From Scatophagus argus (Eukaryota; Chordata; Actinopteri; Scatophagidae): DNA of 64,000 bases. The notes beneath the pieces were generated by a model. It saw only the letters and a list, made by a program, of their open reading frames with translations, was not told the DNA's origin and ran no database searches. Made by a program: the position numbers and the translations under genes. Below, piece after piece: positions 33,869-47,100 of this stretch. The DNA lies in NCBI RefSeq assembly GCF_020382885.2, contig NC_058501.1, positions 11,877,501 through 11,941,500 of the forward strand, read 5' to 3'. The first letter of the stretch is position 1; the number at the start of each line of letters is the position of its first letter.

Positions 33869-36800
33869 ATGGCGGACTCTGAAGACGTCGCTGCTGTATA
33901 TTTTGCTATCAGCAACATTCCTGTAGCATTTCGCTCAGCGGACCTGAGAAATTACTTCAGTCAGTTCATAGAAAGCGGCGGTTTTCACTGTTTTCACTAT
34001 CGACATCGACCGGAGGTCCTCAGGGAGTCCGATGGGCCCGAAAATACAGTTTGTGGCGAGGGGGAAGAGGGCAGCTTCAGATCCTCGACTGAGGAGACTG
34101 ACCACGTAACAAAAAACGGCTCTGTGAAGAAGCAGCTGGTGAAGTCGTGCTGTTGTGTCGTATCAGTTCATAACAAAGAAGCTGACAGATTCGTCAGGAT
34201 GTATGCGGGAAATCACTGGATTAACTCGAAGGGGAACTGGCTGGCTCGACGTTGTATCATCAAGAGAGTAAAAGTTGCAGATGACGGAGGTCAGTGAGGC
34301 ATTGATTGTGCTTCTCAAAATGTGCCTGTCTTTAACGAAGAGATCACCCCTCGTTTAGTCTATATTTAACGTGTTACTCTTGTGTTACACTAAAGAGGCA
34401 TTCAGCCGATTTCACCGCGGTCCGTTTACAAGCGATGGGGGCTGCTCTGTGTCTCCACGGGTACATTTGTAAAACCGAAATCGTAGAAAAGAAAATGGAT
34501 ATCGTAAATAGAATAAGATTGGCTTGAGATTGGAGCCAAAAAAAAAAAAAAATCACGTACATCGAATCAAACAGAATACAAAAGTTGCATTAGAAACTGG
34601 GTTGCTGCAGTTGGATGCATTATGGGAAGTGCAGGATCAGCTCTTTGAAGAGCTTGAGCCAATCAAATGACTAACACTCAGGACACCTTGGCTTCAGTGG
34701 CTTTAATTTTAGCTATTATTTTAAGTCTGATTCTGGTAAAACCTTCGACAATAATGAAACATGCCTATTGCAGGTTATTAGCTTTGTTATTGTAAAACTG
34801 CACACATAATCACTTCCACATAAGGTTTGTAATTATATGAACAAAAGAAATGCCTCTCTGATACTGAACTTACTTGACTAGAACAGTAATATCAAAATTG
34901 CGGTTGTTTAATTTTTGTTTAATTCTTAAGCCCCAAACCTACTGATTCATAGAATAATTTTTAAGGGACGACTTCTTTCAAATGGAAACCTCTCAGTTAC
35001 ATAAAGAGTGTAGGGATTATGTCACCTGTGCCATGGCTTCTTCATGTAGTCCTTACTGGAAATTTGTTGTCTTATGTCATGTTTATTTGTGACGCCAAAT
35101 GTTATTATTATTTTTTATTCTTACAGATGATGGGTCATTCCCATATAAAACAAAATATGAGCAACGGCACCGGGTGTCCTTAACGAAGCGTTTCACAGAA
35201 GCTGACCTCAAAAGCTTATCTGAGCTGAATCCACCTGCTCTGATGCAGAATGGAAATGTGGGCACACCAACTAAAGTGTTCCTACACCTCATCCAGTCCT
35301 GCCGAATGCCTCCCCGCCTCATTCGGAAGTTGGGCCTGACTTTCCCCAAAACCAGCTCCAGTCGCCGTTATGGCAATGTACCTTTCCAGTATCAGGACAG
35401 TCAGACAGTTCCGGCCAGAGAAGAGACTGTATTAACTGCTTCTGGACATGAAATATCGGGACCGGGCACTTTGGCTGCTCCTCCGTCAAGACAGAGGCGG
35501 TTAGCTGACGACACTGAAAAAACAGAGACTGATGAGCCACAGAATGAAGAGGAGGAAGAGGATGCACAGTCAAATGCAGATGATGTGGGTTTATATCCAT
35601 TTATATTTTTTAGCATGTCAAATACAAATGTTGAAATGTAATGAAATGAATTGTAGAAATTGCTATCCCTAGCATCTGTGTTGCTGTAATATAGGGCTCT
35701 CTGACCTATTTTCACTGTGGTTTTTACATTATTAATCTTATTGGATGTAGGATGATGACTGTTGTGAGGAGTGGGAACGCCATGAGGCTTTGCACGATGA
35801 TGTAACGAGCCAGGAGCGAAGCAAAGAGAGGCTGTATGAAGAGGAGATTGAGTTGAAGTGGGAGAAGGGCGGCTCAGGCCTGGTATTCTACACCGACGCC
35901 CAGTACTGGCAGGAGGAGGAAGGAGGTATGCAACATTAATCATACAGTTTTCCATCCTTATCAGAAGAAGCTCATATATCTTGATATGTGTTAATGCCAC
36001 ATCTTATGTAATCAGACTGCAGATAAACACAAAACTAAATTCCACTCTCTGGTTATAATAATAGACCTTGAAGGTATACTATGAGGAATTTATGGGTTGC
36101 TGCTTGTAAAGGTTTATAAGGTGCAGTAAGTGAGAAAGAGAGGTTGATCAGTTATTTTTCTCCAGAAGTGCTGATGCCTGTAAACGTCCTGATCACAGCA
36201 AAATACTAAGAAAATAAAAACGGGTTAAGAGGCATGGTCTCTTCAGATACAAACACTGCCACACATTTCTACTGGGTCATAAGAGGGATTATTTTTGTTT
36301 AAGTCTACGCGTTGTTTACTTATTTCTTGATGAGTTTTATGGATTTTCTTCACTACTGCTTCAAATGAAATGTATTTGCTTGATTGAATATTAAATACAT
36401 TTGTTTCCTGTCCTTATTTTTTAGATTTTGACGAACAAACGGCAGACGACTGGGACGTTGACATGAGTGTTTACTATGATAAAGGTATCTTAAGTTAGTT
36501 TTGCATCTGTGATTGTCTTGACTGATGAAGTGAATCAAACTGAATTATCTCTTCAGAGTCTGATTTTAACACTGTCTTTCCTCTGACAGATGGCGGTGAC
36601 ATGGATGCCCGTGACTATGTCCGAATGCGGTATGAGAAAAGGCTAAGGGACGGTCTTGAAGATAGATCAGGACGCAATCAGTCTATTGGCAGCTTTGAGA
36701 GGTTCACTAAGGTATGGAGGTGGCCTATATTTTGACTCCTACCTTTTCTACTGTAACGATATGAGCAACTTCTTAATGTTTGGGTTTTCTTTTTTTTGGT

Positions 36801-37235
36801 TTGTTTTTTATTTTTTTAGGGCTTTGGTCGCCGTGTTATGGAAAAACAGGGCTGGAAGGATGGCGAAGGGTTGGGACACAGTCAGACTGGGATTCCTGAA
36901 GCTCTTGAGAATGACGGCCAACATCCCCATTGCAAAAGAGGCTTTGGGTGTGTATGAAGACAAAAACAGAACCTAACAAAATTTAACTGCTTGTGTGTTT
37001 TGAGTGTATTTATTAGTGTACTCCTGATGCTATTGAATTACTTTTCTGTAGGTACCATGGAGAGAAATTGGTCCTACATCCTGTAAAAAAGGCCAGAACA
37101 GATTTTCATATATCTACAGTGTATGACAAACCGAAAAGCATCGACGGAGATGATACGTTGCTGAGACGTCAACCCAACACTAGTATGAAGTACAGAGGCT
37201 GGCAGCCAGGAGGCAGCATTGGACCACAAAGATGA
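33869..37235 (+). CDS. gpatch3: G-patch domain-containing protein 3 (GPATCH3)
   Basis: Nuclear G-patch protein; in mammals linked to damping of antiviral MAVS signalling and to CXCR4 transcription in eye development. Seven exons: 33869-34289, 35127-35584, 35751-35925, 36425-36484, 36590-36711, 36820-36947, 37052-37235; 1548 nt, 515 aa plus stop (human 525). The N-terminal RNA-recognition-like part (VYFAISNIPVAFRSADLRNY then FSQFIESGGFHCFHYRHRPE) is conserved. The middle has LSELNPPALMQNGNVGTPTKV, FPKTSSSRRYGNVPFQYQDS and an acidic stretch EEEEDAQSNADD; then KWEKGGSGLVFYTDAQYWQE and DFDEQTADDWDVDMSVYYD. The G-patch itself spans the last two exon junctions: TKGFGRRVMEKQGWKDGEGL, GHSQTGIPEAL, then HCKRGFGYHG. 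The start is the ATG after CAATC at 33869, the first Met giving MADSEDVAAVYF. gpn2 follows head to tail, 757 nt from this stop to its ATG. Confidence 0.95.
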
Positions 37236-37992
37236 CTCAAATTAAAGTATTTTTTTAGATTTTTAGCTGATTGTCTTACTTAATTGACTGTGCTATTAAA
37301 AAAATTCAAACCTTTCAGTGTACTTGTGCTGGTTTTGTCTTTTTATTATTATCATTATTATTATACATTATGCATCAAGTCGCTGACTCACTATCACCAA
37401 AAAAATGTCTTCCTATGTAATGCTTCACATTTGTGTCAGAACTATTAATAATGTGCGATAATGTTGAAATCTTGAAGTTACAGCACAGGGGTATTGAGCT
37501 CTGCGGTTAGTCACCTGCCCCTTGTGCAATGAAAAACTGTGCTTTTATTATGGCACGCCCGATACCTAACCCGGATGTACTTTAGAGTAGGCTAGCTAGT
37601 TAGCGGCAACGGTGGAAAGAAGGTAACCATTTCTGTTCTGATACGCATTTACATTTACACGTCCACAATATCATAACGGAAACTGTAGCCATGATAGTTG
37701 CACCATTGTGCTACATAAATTTTTATCAGTTGCAATATTATTAATAGAAAGTCTGTTTGATAACTTAGGTATCTGAGTGCATTAATCGTATCGAGTTGAA
37801 CTGTTGCTTTCGCAGTAAGCTAACGCTAAATGCTGAATTTGAGTCTCTTCCACGCTAGTATCTGACACACTGATGTGACACTGTCAGGTAAACAACCTGG
37901 ATGTTGACCTCCTGCACAGGACAACCCATGTGGCCCCTCTGACATCCTGATCCGATCTGATGTGATCCCCCAGTCCTCTTGACACTGAAACC
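37236..37992 (+). other. gpatch3-gpn2 spacer with probable gpn2 leader exon
   Basis: ATTAAA at 37241-37246, right after the gpatch3 stop, is a possible poly(A) signal. An ACCCGGATGT ETS-like motif near 37568 and a leader ending AAGAAG then GTAACC at 37623 suggest that the gpn2 first exon is non-coding and ends at 37622. The ATG is in the next exon, after an acceptor near 37919. Confidence 0.45.
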
Positions 37993-40772
37993 ATGTCCAG
38001 CCAGAAAGCAGTTTCGCCCCCTCTACGCTTCGGCCAGGTGGTCATCGGACCCCCAGGCTCAGGAAAAACCACTTATTGCCAAGGAATGCAGGAGTTCCTT
38101 ACTCACCTGGGACGCAAGGTGGTTGTGGTGAACATGGACCCTGCCAACGAAGGACTACCATATTCCTGTGCGGTAGATATCTCCGAGCTGGTCACGCTGG
38201 ACGATGTCATGGAAGGCTTGAAGCTTGGACCTAACGGTGGGCTCCTCTACAGTATGGAGTATGTCGAAGCAAATCTGGACTGGTTAGAGAACAAGATGAA
38301 ACAGTACAGTGACTGTTACTTCTTGTTTGACTGTCCTGGACAAGTGGAGCTGTACACTCACCAGAGCTCAGTAAAGAATATATTTTCACAGTTGGCCAAG
38401 TGGAACTTCAGGGTAAGTTTCCTAAACATTCAGGCATGAGAATGATGATATGTCCCCTGAGCCTTAAACTGGCGCTTTATCCCTACAGTTATCATGCATG
38501 TACAACGTTAACATAATATTAAAGTGATTTCCACCCTCCATTTATTTCTCATAACTGTTGCCCTGCAACACTTTCTATTTTCTTTAAGCTAACAGCAGTG
38601 CACCTTGTGGACTCTCATTACTGCGCTGACCCAGCCAAGTTCATCTCTGTTCTGTGTACCTCCCTGTCCACCATGCTGCACGTGGAGCTTCCTCACGTCA
38701 ATGTCCTCTCCAAGATGGACTTGATTGAACAGTATGGCAAACTGGGTAAGTTAAGAACTGTTTGCTGTTACTACACACACAAAATACCACAAACGAGATG
38801 GAGGATAACTATTGATATATGTACAAAATATAGAATTCTACATTTACTTTACTTACTACTCATTGTACGCCATGGTAATTTTTTTTCTGTCTGTAATCTT
38901 GTACAGCCTTCAACCTTGACTTCTACACAGAGGTCATGGACCTGAGCTATCTTCTCGATCATCTGGCCGCAGACCCCTTCTTTAAAAAATTTCGTCTTCT
39001 GAATGAAAAGTTGGCAGAGGTCATTCAAGATTACAGCCTTGTTTCTTTTGTGCCCCTCAATGTGCAGGTATCTCTGTTTACTTTTTTTGTAAGAATGACC
39101 CTCAGCAACTTGTGTTCAGTACATTTTAGATTTTTCTATAGCTGCAATGAAATATGCTTAAGTAAATTAAAAGTAGAATCACTGTGGATTTACAGATTCA
39201 AAAAGTGCTGTTAGGCTTAGGCTAAGTTAGAGGCCAGTTGCAAATGCCTGTCATCAACCCTCTGAATTTAAATTAATAGAAGTAATGAAATGTAATTCAT
39301 ATGATCATTTAGTGCCATATACAGAAACGAGGCCTTGAAGGCTCAGTTTCTTTGTGCGGCACAAAATAACTGGCAGAAAATTTGTTCAGCTGAAAGTTTT
39401 TTTTTAGAATAGAATACAAATTTTATTAGTTCAAACTTTGGTGCCAAATATTAATGAATTTTTACTTAATAGCTTTCTCTGGATACTGGGAGATTTTCAG
39501 TGAATGGTGTAATAATAATATAATAATAATAAGAAGAATTCCTCCTTCATTATATTTTAGTAGCTTGGTTGTAAAGGGTTTTATTACCCACAGAACACAG
39601 AATAGAACTGGCCTGAACATGTTTAACTCCTACATTAACTCACCTATGTCAAACTGACTACCTTTAAAGAATTTCCACAGGTCACCCACCACATATTTCA
39701 TTTAATCAGCAGGTAAATTACAAGTCATTTTTATAAGTTGAAATTGAACACTGGATCAGTTTTCTGCAGATGGATTTGACTGTTAAAAGGAAGTGGGCTG
39801 TCTACATACAGTCCTCGTTCCCTCACATTATTTCTTTATGGAAAGTGATCCTATGTGTGCACCCAGAAACAGGAGTCTAGACTTCTGGCCCTTCACCGCA
39901 CATGGGACTAGTAATTTATACAAATGGCAGGTTGGCACTCTTGTTTCCTTCAGGCTGGAAATGCAGCCTTGATACATTTCTGTTCTCTGTCCCTTTTAAG
40001 TTAAGCAGCCAATATTTCCCTTGGTTAAGAAACGCTAAAACAATGCTAAACTCATGAGTACTGGAGGACATTTTGGGTTTTATGGCTTTGTTTGCATGTG
40101 TAGCTTATCTCAAAGTAACCTACACCAAGGCAGTATGACCACATTTCCAAGATGGAGAAGTCAGCCGGTATGCTGTTCATATCTAATTGAGGACATGTAA
40201 AAAATCTAATTTTATTATTCCAAAAGCAGAAGTATGTTTGCCTTTAAACAGAACGTTGTCAAAGTTTCAGTGTTTTCAAGTTTTTTTTTTCTCCAGCATG
40301 ATATTTTGTCATTAGGGAGTTTCAGTGAATTTCTCCAGGGAAAGCTCCTCAATCAGATGCTTTTGTTTTCTGTATCCAGGACAAAGACAGCATGACTCAG
40401 GTGTTACGAGCAGTGGACAAGGCCAATGGCTACTGCTTTGGAGACCTGGAGGAGAGGAATCTGCAGGCCATGATGTCAGCTGCTGTGGGGGCAGACTTCC
40501 AGTTCGACTCGTATCCTTTCCTAATCACAATGATGACTCATGGTGACTCATCTAGTTTAAAATCAAACCTGAAGATTTATGAGAAGTGGCTGAACTACGG
40601 AATAGTCTTGTCTTTATAAGGACCTTGGACAAATTATGCGACAAGTAATCTTTTAATATACATTTTAAAATGTGTTATGTTTTCTTAACAGTACTCCAGT
40701 ACTCTTAGAGTGCAAGAGCGGTACGTTGAAACCGGTGGAAAGACTGTTGAGGAGGAGATGATGGACCTGTAA
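37993..40772 (+). CDS. gpn2: GPN-loop GTPase 2 (GPN2/ATPBD1B)
   Basis: GPN-loop GTPases assist assembly and nuclear import of RNA polymerases II and III. Five exons: 37993-38412, 38589-38745, 38907-39067, 40380-40510, 40700-40772; 942 nt, 313 aa plus stop (human 310). G1/Walker [15 protein letters not shown] at about 18-31; [13 protein letters not shown]; the family-defining GPN triplet in [16 protein letters not shown]3 [34 protein letters not shown]4-type [31 protein letters not shown]; ending [20 protein letters not shown] then L. The last exon has two acceptors 8 bases apart: homology with human (SSTLGIQEKY) supports the second (exon from 40700); the first would shift the frame. An AATAAA begins only 14 bases after the stop (40786-40791), and another is at 41183-41188. 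Confidence 0.94.
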
Positions 40773-42590
40773 ATTGAAAAAGCCGAATAAAAGGACAAAA
40801 GTGGTTGCCTTATTTGCACCAGTATGCCACGGGAGTCTTGGCAACATCCATTTCACTTGGCCTGAATTCTGAGCCTCTTTACAAAAGCAGAGGAGAGACG
40901 GGAACTAAATCTGGGTGCTGAAGATGCTTCAAGGTTGCGCTACCCCTCATAAAAAATCACAACAAGGACGACTGAAGGGAGTACATGCTGAGCTTTTCTT
41001 CAGCAGAGCAATGTGATTAATTGTATTTCTCAGTAGATGACAATAAGGAAATCTTCAGTATATTTTTTTAAAACGTGTCAAATGTAAAAGCACTTGTGGA
41101 TTTTTTCTAATGTATTTTAGGGAAAACTCCACAGTATACATCCAGGGCTGCAGGTCTATGCCGTCATATTGATTCTGAACACAATAAATTGATCCCTATT
41201 AAAATAGACATTGTCTTTTGTCTTCTCTATGGTAATGAATTAACTGAAATTATAAGATTCATACTGTTATTCCCTGCTGCTGATGGTTTGGTGCATAAAT
41301 TAAGTAACTAAAAAGTGTTCTGTTAGCGTTCTATTTTTTTCTGTGATAAATGCTGAATATTATGACAAAGGACTGTCCTCTTGCTTACCTCCTGGCATGT
41401 ACATATATTAGTAAGGAGTATGTCTGACAGCAGGATACAGAGAACAGACAGTACATTTCCCTTGATATGCAGTGGAGTATAATGGAACTTGACAATCAGT
41501 ATTGCCTCCAAGATGCAAGTGAGTGTATGTGTGCGGTGAATGGGTAACATGAACATTACATATTTTATGTTTAAAGAACAAATGGTAATTTGATTCCCAA
41601 ATGTCAGAATAAAAGTACTACCAAATACTGTAATATTATCTATAGTGAAGACTATGATATTGCTATTCAAACAGAGTTTCTGTTCTGTAAATATGGAGAT
41701 TGTGCAGCACGCTGAGTATTTTAAAAAATAGCGTTTAATCCCATATGTTTGAAATAATCATGGGCTACTTAGTAATGACATAACTGCATAAATGGACTAT
41801 TTTTTTTTGACAAAGGCAAAGTGAATCGACAACATCACCAACGCATCAGAAGATCAGAAGTAGGCTAGTAATGACTTTGGCCGAGAACGAGGGCTTCTGT
41901 ATATTGGGTCTGTTTCTTGTCCAGCAGGTGGCACATGTGTTTGCAAATCCCCCTCCCAGATCCATGAAAGTCTGCTCCAGCTTTTCCCAGCAGCCAGAAC
42001 AGAAAAATTAAGTCAGGCGGGGAGAGGAAGCTACATTAAATCTGTTTCTGCACAACTGGCCCTGTGTATGGTCTCTGGGATGGAAGAATCTCCGTCTTCC
42101 TAAAAGCAACTAAAACACTCTTTCTTTTAATGCTCAGAGCAGTTTCCCACCGCTGCTGTTGTATTCTGTGAAGCCCAGTTTCAAAACCCAACATCCGCAT
42201 TTTAGATACACCTCAAGCACTGAACACACGGTTTAGACCGCCTTATACAACGCACATAAGACACGAGGCTTGGTGTGCGTGCATGCACTTCTCGTGCATC
42301 GTCGTACTCAGACTAAAATAAAGCGAGATCCACACTGCGAGCTCGCACTGATGTGGGAAATCACATTAACCCCGTGTGGTATGATGTGGCAGTGAAATTA
42401 CATGTGGACAGCTTGCCTGCAAAGCTCTCTGCTCTCCTTGCATTAGGGGGGTGTGTCAGGCAGAATGTTAAATTGTGTTCCGATGTTTGTACATGTGATC
42501 AAGTATGCCTTCTCACTGGTACTTCCTGCCTTTTTTTTTCCCTCCCTGTAAGCCCCCTAGAGGTAGATGTGCGTTTGTGTGCGCGCGCTT
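40773..42590. other. gpn2 3' end and spacer towards arid1a
   Basis: AATAAA hexamers at 40786-40791 and 41183-41188 (the latter followed by a TTTTGTCTTCTC stretch) are candidate gpn2 poly(A) signals. Beyond about 41210 no gene or repeat was recognised. Mammals have SFN and ZDHHC18 between PIGV and GPN2; no exon of either is visible in this interval or elsewhere in the window. Confidence 0.5.
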
Positions 42591-42594
42591 GTGT

Positions 42595-42842
42595 GTCTCG
42601 TGTGAAGAGAGAGAGAGAAATGGTTTATACGTGTGGCGCGTGTGTGTGTGTGTGTGTGTGTGTGTCGAGAGTGAGAAGAGAAACCGAAAGACAATCCTAT
42701 CCCATTTACACCCAAAATCGGAATTTTAATCAATATCAATGCGAACTATTAAACGCACCATTAACCGTATCATGTATAGTTTCATTCTTTTTAATAAAAA
42801 CTCTGTGTGTGTCACTCTCTCTCTCTCACACACACACACACT
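42595..42842. repeat. Clustered microsatellites upstream of arid1a
   Basis: (GA)n at about 42606-42619, (TG)n at about 42641-42665, then (CT)n and (CA)n back to back at about 42814-42842. A further GA tract follows at about 43039-43063. These tracts create a spurious 224-codon open frame across 42353-43027 rich in CVCV and SLSHTHTH strings. Confidence 0.8.
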
Positions 42843-44165
42843 TCTCATTACCATCCTACCCCTGCTCAATGCTGTGCACACACCCTGTGGGTGCCAAAAA
42901 TGTCTGCTTCATTTCACTGAGGAGAGAAGGGGAAATGCTCTATTTTTCTAATTGTTTGGAGACTTTGAAACTGTCATGCATCCTCTGTCTGGTAGATAAG
43001 GTCTTTTTTCCCTCCTGCACGGCATAGTTCAATGTTAGAGTGAGAGAGAGCGAGAGAGAGAGAGCTGGAGCTTGTGCACCCATCCCCCCACACTCAGGCA
43101 GCAGAGGAGTGTTTCTGCTGGAGTGAGAGACAGACAGAGAGGAGAGGAGAGGGGGTGGTAGAGGAGAGCAGAGCAGAGCACGCAGGGGAGGGAATAAGAG
43201 GGAATGTGCATTGGTAGTCTCGTTTTGCTGCAAGGCTTCCTCCTTCTGCTCTGGAAAAAACGTGTGTGTGTTGCCTTTGCTTGCCTAAATACCACTCAGA
43301 AACACTGCTGGGAATTAACTAAAAGCACCAGAATACAAAGGCAGATTTTTTTTGATGAATATATTTATAAATAGGGCACGACTATTATTATTTATTTTTC
43401 CTTTCTTGATCAAATGAGAATTATAACTGCGTGTATTGCTAGCCACGCTATATTATCTCGGTTCATTTAATGCCCATGTTGCAGTGCGTGCAGTATGGCT
43501 CTTCACACTGTAAGGTTGTGGTATCCACATCTAAGTAAACAGACTTACACAGTACACAGACTTGAAATATATATATATATAACTAATTACTTTGCTCCTG
43601 CACTGATCAGTCATGAAATTCACAGTGCGTGTATTTTGTGATGCACAACCTCTTAGACTGACTATTTAACGTACATCGATTTTTTTTCTTTTATATTTCT
43701 AACACAACATTTAAGAATTGCGTGAACATCAGACTCTCTGCATGTGGAAAAAATATTCCACCTATGTGGAAAAAAACGACAATATGAGGTTGTAAGACCA
43801 AAAAGTCCACTCCCCAAACGAGTTGATCCGGTCCATGTTTTGCAGCCGTCTGCGGCTCAGTAAAATGGCAGTATCTAGCGGAGCCTCGTGTTGGTTGGGT
43901 TCGCTCCCTGCCTCTACCCGGGCTCAGTAACACAACTCCCACAACAATTTCTGTCGTTTTTTACGCATTGTATGGAGCCTCCATCATATCTCTAACCCAA
44001 TTACGGAACCGCAACCGGGGGATGGAAGCCGGATTCGGTCCGGTGTGAGGGGTGGGAATGAATCGGCACAAGGATAAATGGCTATGAACAATTATTTATA
44101 TTCAATGCTAGCTTTTGATTGTGACTGACTCGCCGAGAGAGGGAGAGAGAGGTGGGGGGTATATC
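42843..44165 (+). promoter_or_regulatory. arid1a: arid1a upstream and leader region
   Basis: Contains the GA tract at 43039-43063, short AT runs (43569-43581) and a GC-richer part from about 43850 to 44165 that most likely holds the arid1a promoter and 5' leader. At least one short upstream frame precedes the start (ATG at 44058, nine codons). The exact transcription start is not visible. Confidence 0.4.
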
Positions 44166-47100
44166 ATGGCCGCTCAGGTCGCTAGCGCCGCCACTCTTAA
44201 CACTAGCCCGCCTTCCGAACTCAAAAAGCCGGACCGAGAGCCCAAGGAGGAGTTGGCACCGGGGGAGAAGCAGTCAGACAAAAAGCAGTCGGGCTTGGAC
44301 AGCGGATCGCCGGGACGGGGGGATCTGCAGGACGGGGCCGACGGTGGAAATGCAGGGGGAGGAGGGGAACCTGAGATGAAGAACGGGAATGGGAACCCGC
44401 CCAGGGCTAACAATAATAACCAGAATGACTCTGTTGGACCAGAGGGAAATAACCACCCCGGTTTGGTGCATCACCACGGTCCCGCTTTTCCTCCACCTTC
44501 GTACGGATACAGTCAGCACTACGGTCGGGCCCCTTTTCATCAACATGGCGGACAACAAAGCCCTGGCATGGCAGCTGCTGCGGGTCCGGTCGTGCAGTCG
44601 AGCAACATGATGGACCCGTATCAACCTAATTCACACGACCATGGCTTTTCAAACCACCAGTTTAACAATTACAACCCATTCCCGAACAGGACTCCATATC
44701 CCGGCCAAGCGTACGCCATGAACTCCCCTCGCAGTACCCAGGCGCCGACAGCTGGGGGGCAGCCAGCTAACGTTAAGCAGCAGCCACCAGCGGGAGGACC
44801 CACGGCGATGGCTGGATCTTACAATAACCAGAGATATAACATTGGAAACCCTCAACCAACATCCACGCCGACACTCAACAAGCTGCTAACCTCCCCCAGC
44901 TCAACGCGGGCATACCCAAACTACCCGTCTAGCGACTACAGTAGCCAAGAAGGAGCTAGTAAGGGACCAGCTGACATGGGCAGTAGCGGTCTGTATGGAG
45001 GGAGCAATCCGGGTTGGCAACAAAGAAGCCATCTCCCGTCGCCAATGAGTCCGGGAGGTGCCGGGCAGCCGCTAGTTAGAAACCAGGTAAAGTCACATTA
45101 ATACAGGAACATGATTTGGGCTTTAGCAGGTCTCCTTCCCTCCTCCTAGCTAGTTCACAACGTAGCAGGCCAGCCATTGTCTGATACTAGTTCGCAAAGA
45201 CTCTAAAATGGCTGCCTCTCGTATGTGTTTTTTTCCTTTACACCACAGCGTTAAATAAGTGTTTTTAATGTGTCTATAAAGGTATGTAGCAATAGAAGAG
45301 TGCCGCTTGAAGAAGATATAAGTTGTTGAAACGATGTAACGTTAAGGACGTTCAGGGAGCCAAGAAGGCCCGACTTTGAAAAGGGGCGAAAATACTCCGC
45401 GAAGAGCAGCGGATCTTTTTTTTTCTTCGCCAGTGTTCCTACATGTGTTAAACGTTAAATTCACAGCATATTTCGTTATAAATGTGTTTACACTGTACGG
45501 CTGTATGAAGGATAAGGTGTGCTCATGCATATTAGTTTGTCATAGTTGCTTATGCGCTCGTATCTGTATTGTTTTCTTGTCCGATAAGCTGTAATTTTGT
45601 GGCTACGACGGAAGGAATGTGTTGCATGCCGAATCAGCCTCTCACGGTTAGTTAAATGGCTAATTTAGGTTCAGGTTAAGTTGTTTAAATGTCCTGCTCG
45701 ATGTTAGAAAATGGTGTACATTATTACATTTTGCTCATACAGTGATTAAATGAATTTTCCCGTGTGGAAAAACTGCTGGGCTTTCCATGTATGTTAGCTT
45801 ATAAACAGTCAATTCAGCCATAAATGAGTGAGTGAGTGTAGCCTGTAGATTGCAGTTTGCACTGGGATTTGAATTGTGGAGGTAAAATCCTGCTGTCAAA
45901 GCCAGGAGATAGTTGGTCTTTAGTTGACATGCTAGCTGAAATCTGATTGGCTCCTCATCCGCTGCTCATGGCCATTTATAATTACATGTGATGCAAGGCA
46001 ACAGTAGCTGATAAGAACACACAGCATTAAGTCATCAGTGGGTCACCTGAGGTATGACTGCTTTACTCCTCTGCTCCACTTTTCACTTTCAACAAAACGT
46101 GTAACATGTAAAGTTAGACCAAGTGGGACATCAATGATATGTGGGGTTTATATTTGTATTTTTTTCCCCTTATGATAAGTATTTCCTGAAATGGGAAAAA
46201 ATCCTGATCATTGGCCGTTTATTCTAGCATGCATGCATGCATCATGGTTTTAATATTACCATCAGAACTGGTTCTTTAATCTGCTTTGATGACTGAAGCA
46301 TGAACTTGTGACATCTGCAGTCTGCATCATTGTATATGACAGACAGAGCTTTGCGTTGATTGATTTAAATAAAAAGCACACAATGGCGTTGCTACAGTTC
46401 ATTAAATGTTAATAACATAATGGCTTAAGACAGCACCTGCTCTTTTATTAGTTTTCTTGTTACATATTTACACACTACATTATGTGGTATCCTTGATGTT
46501 CCATAGATAAAGAAATTACAGGCTAGGACACCTTTGTTTTTCATAATGTAATTTGTCACACAGTAACAAAAAGAAGTTTTGACCTCAGCCTGTGAGGATA
46601 TGTGTGTGAGTGATTCTGCTGTGTCTGGCATGCCACACAAGTTTGACTGTGTGCCTGTAAAGAATTCCCCCCAATCCTCCCCTCAAGCCAATCAGAAGGC
46701 AGTCCACCATCTCTCATGAGCCAAGGGAGTTTCCTCTCTGTCTTATGCAGATTAGCCATGTGCTGCTTTTATTTATTTCACTTCATTATCTTGGATCTGC
46801 AAAATGTCAAGTAAGGCATTTTGCATACTATTTGTAGAAGGCTGATGTTAAACTGATGATGCTCTTCTCAGCAAAGTGCACATGTGGGAATTCACTTGAT
46901 GTAATGAAAGGGGACACTTTTACGTCGTTCTCCAGTTTAAATGATCTTAAAATCCCTACCTTTTATAGTTCCGAACAGTTTTGGTGGAGGTGAGGGAATA
47001 ATTGGATCCTTTAAGACACTAGAATTACACAAAAGTAAGTTGACTATGTTGATGATTTAGGCAAACCACCCAGTCTTTACCTGAGAAAAACGTTCATGCT

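Noticed and set aside
36520-36570. Possible C/D-box snoRNA in a gpatch3 intron (TGATGA and CTGA boxes)
   Set aside because: The boxes are too close (about 40 bases), the C box lacks the leading purine, and no terminal stem is visible.
42353-43027. 224-codon open frame with CVCVCVC and SHTHTH strings
   Set aside because: Produced by GT, CT and CA microsatellites; no family similarity, no splice context, and it lies in the arid1a upstream region.
46228-46243. GCATGCATGCATGCAT run in arid1a intron 1
   Set aside because: Too short to call a functional element; simple sequence.
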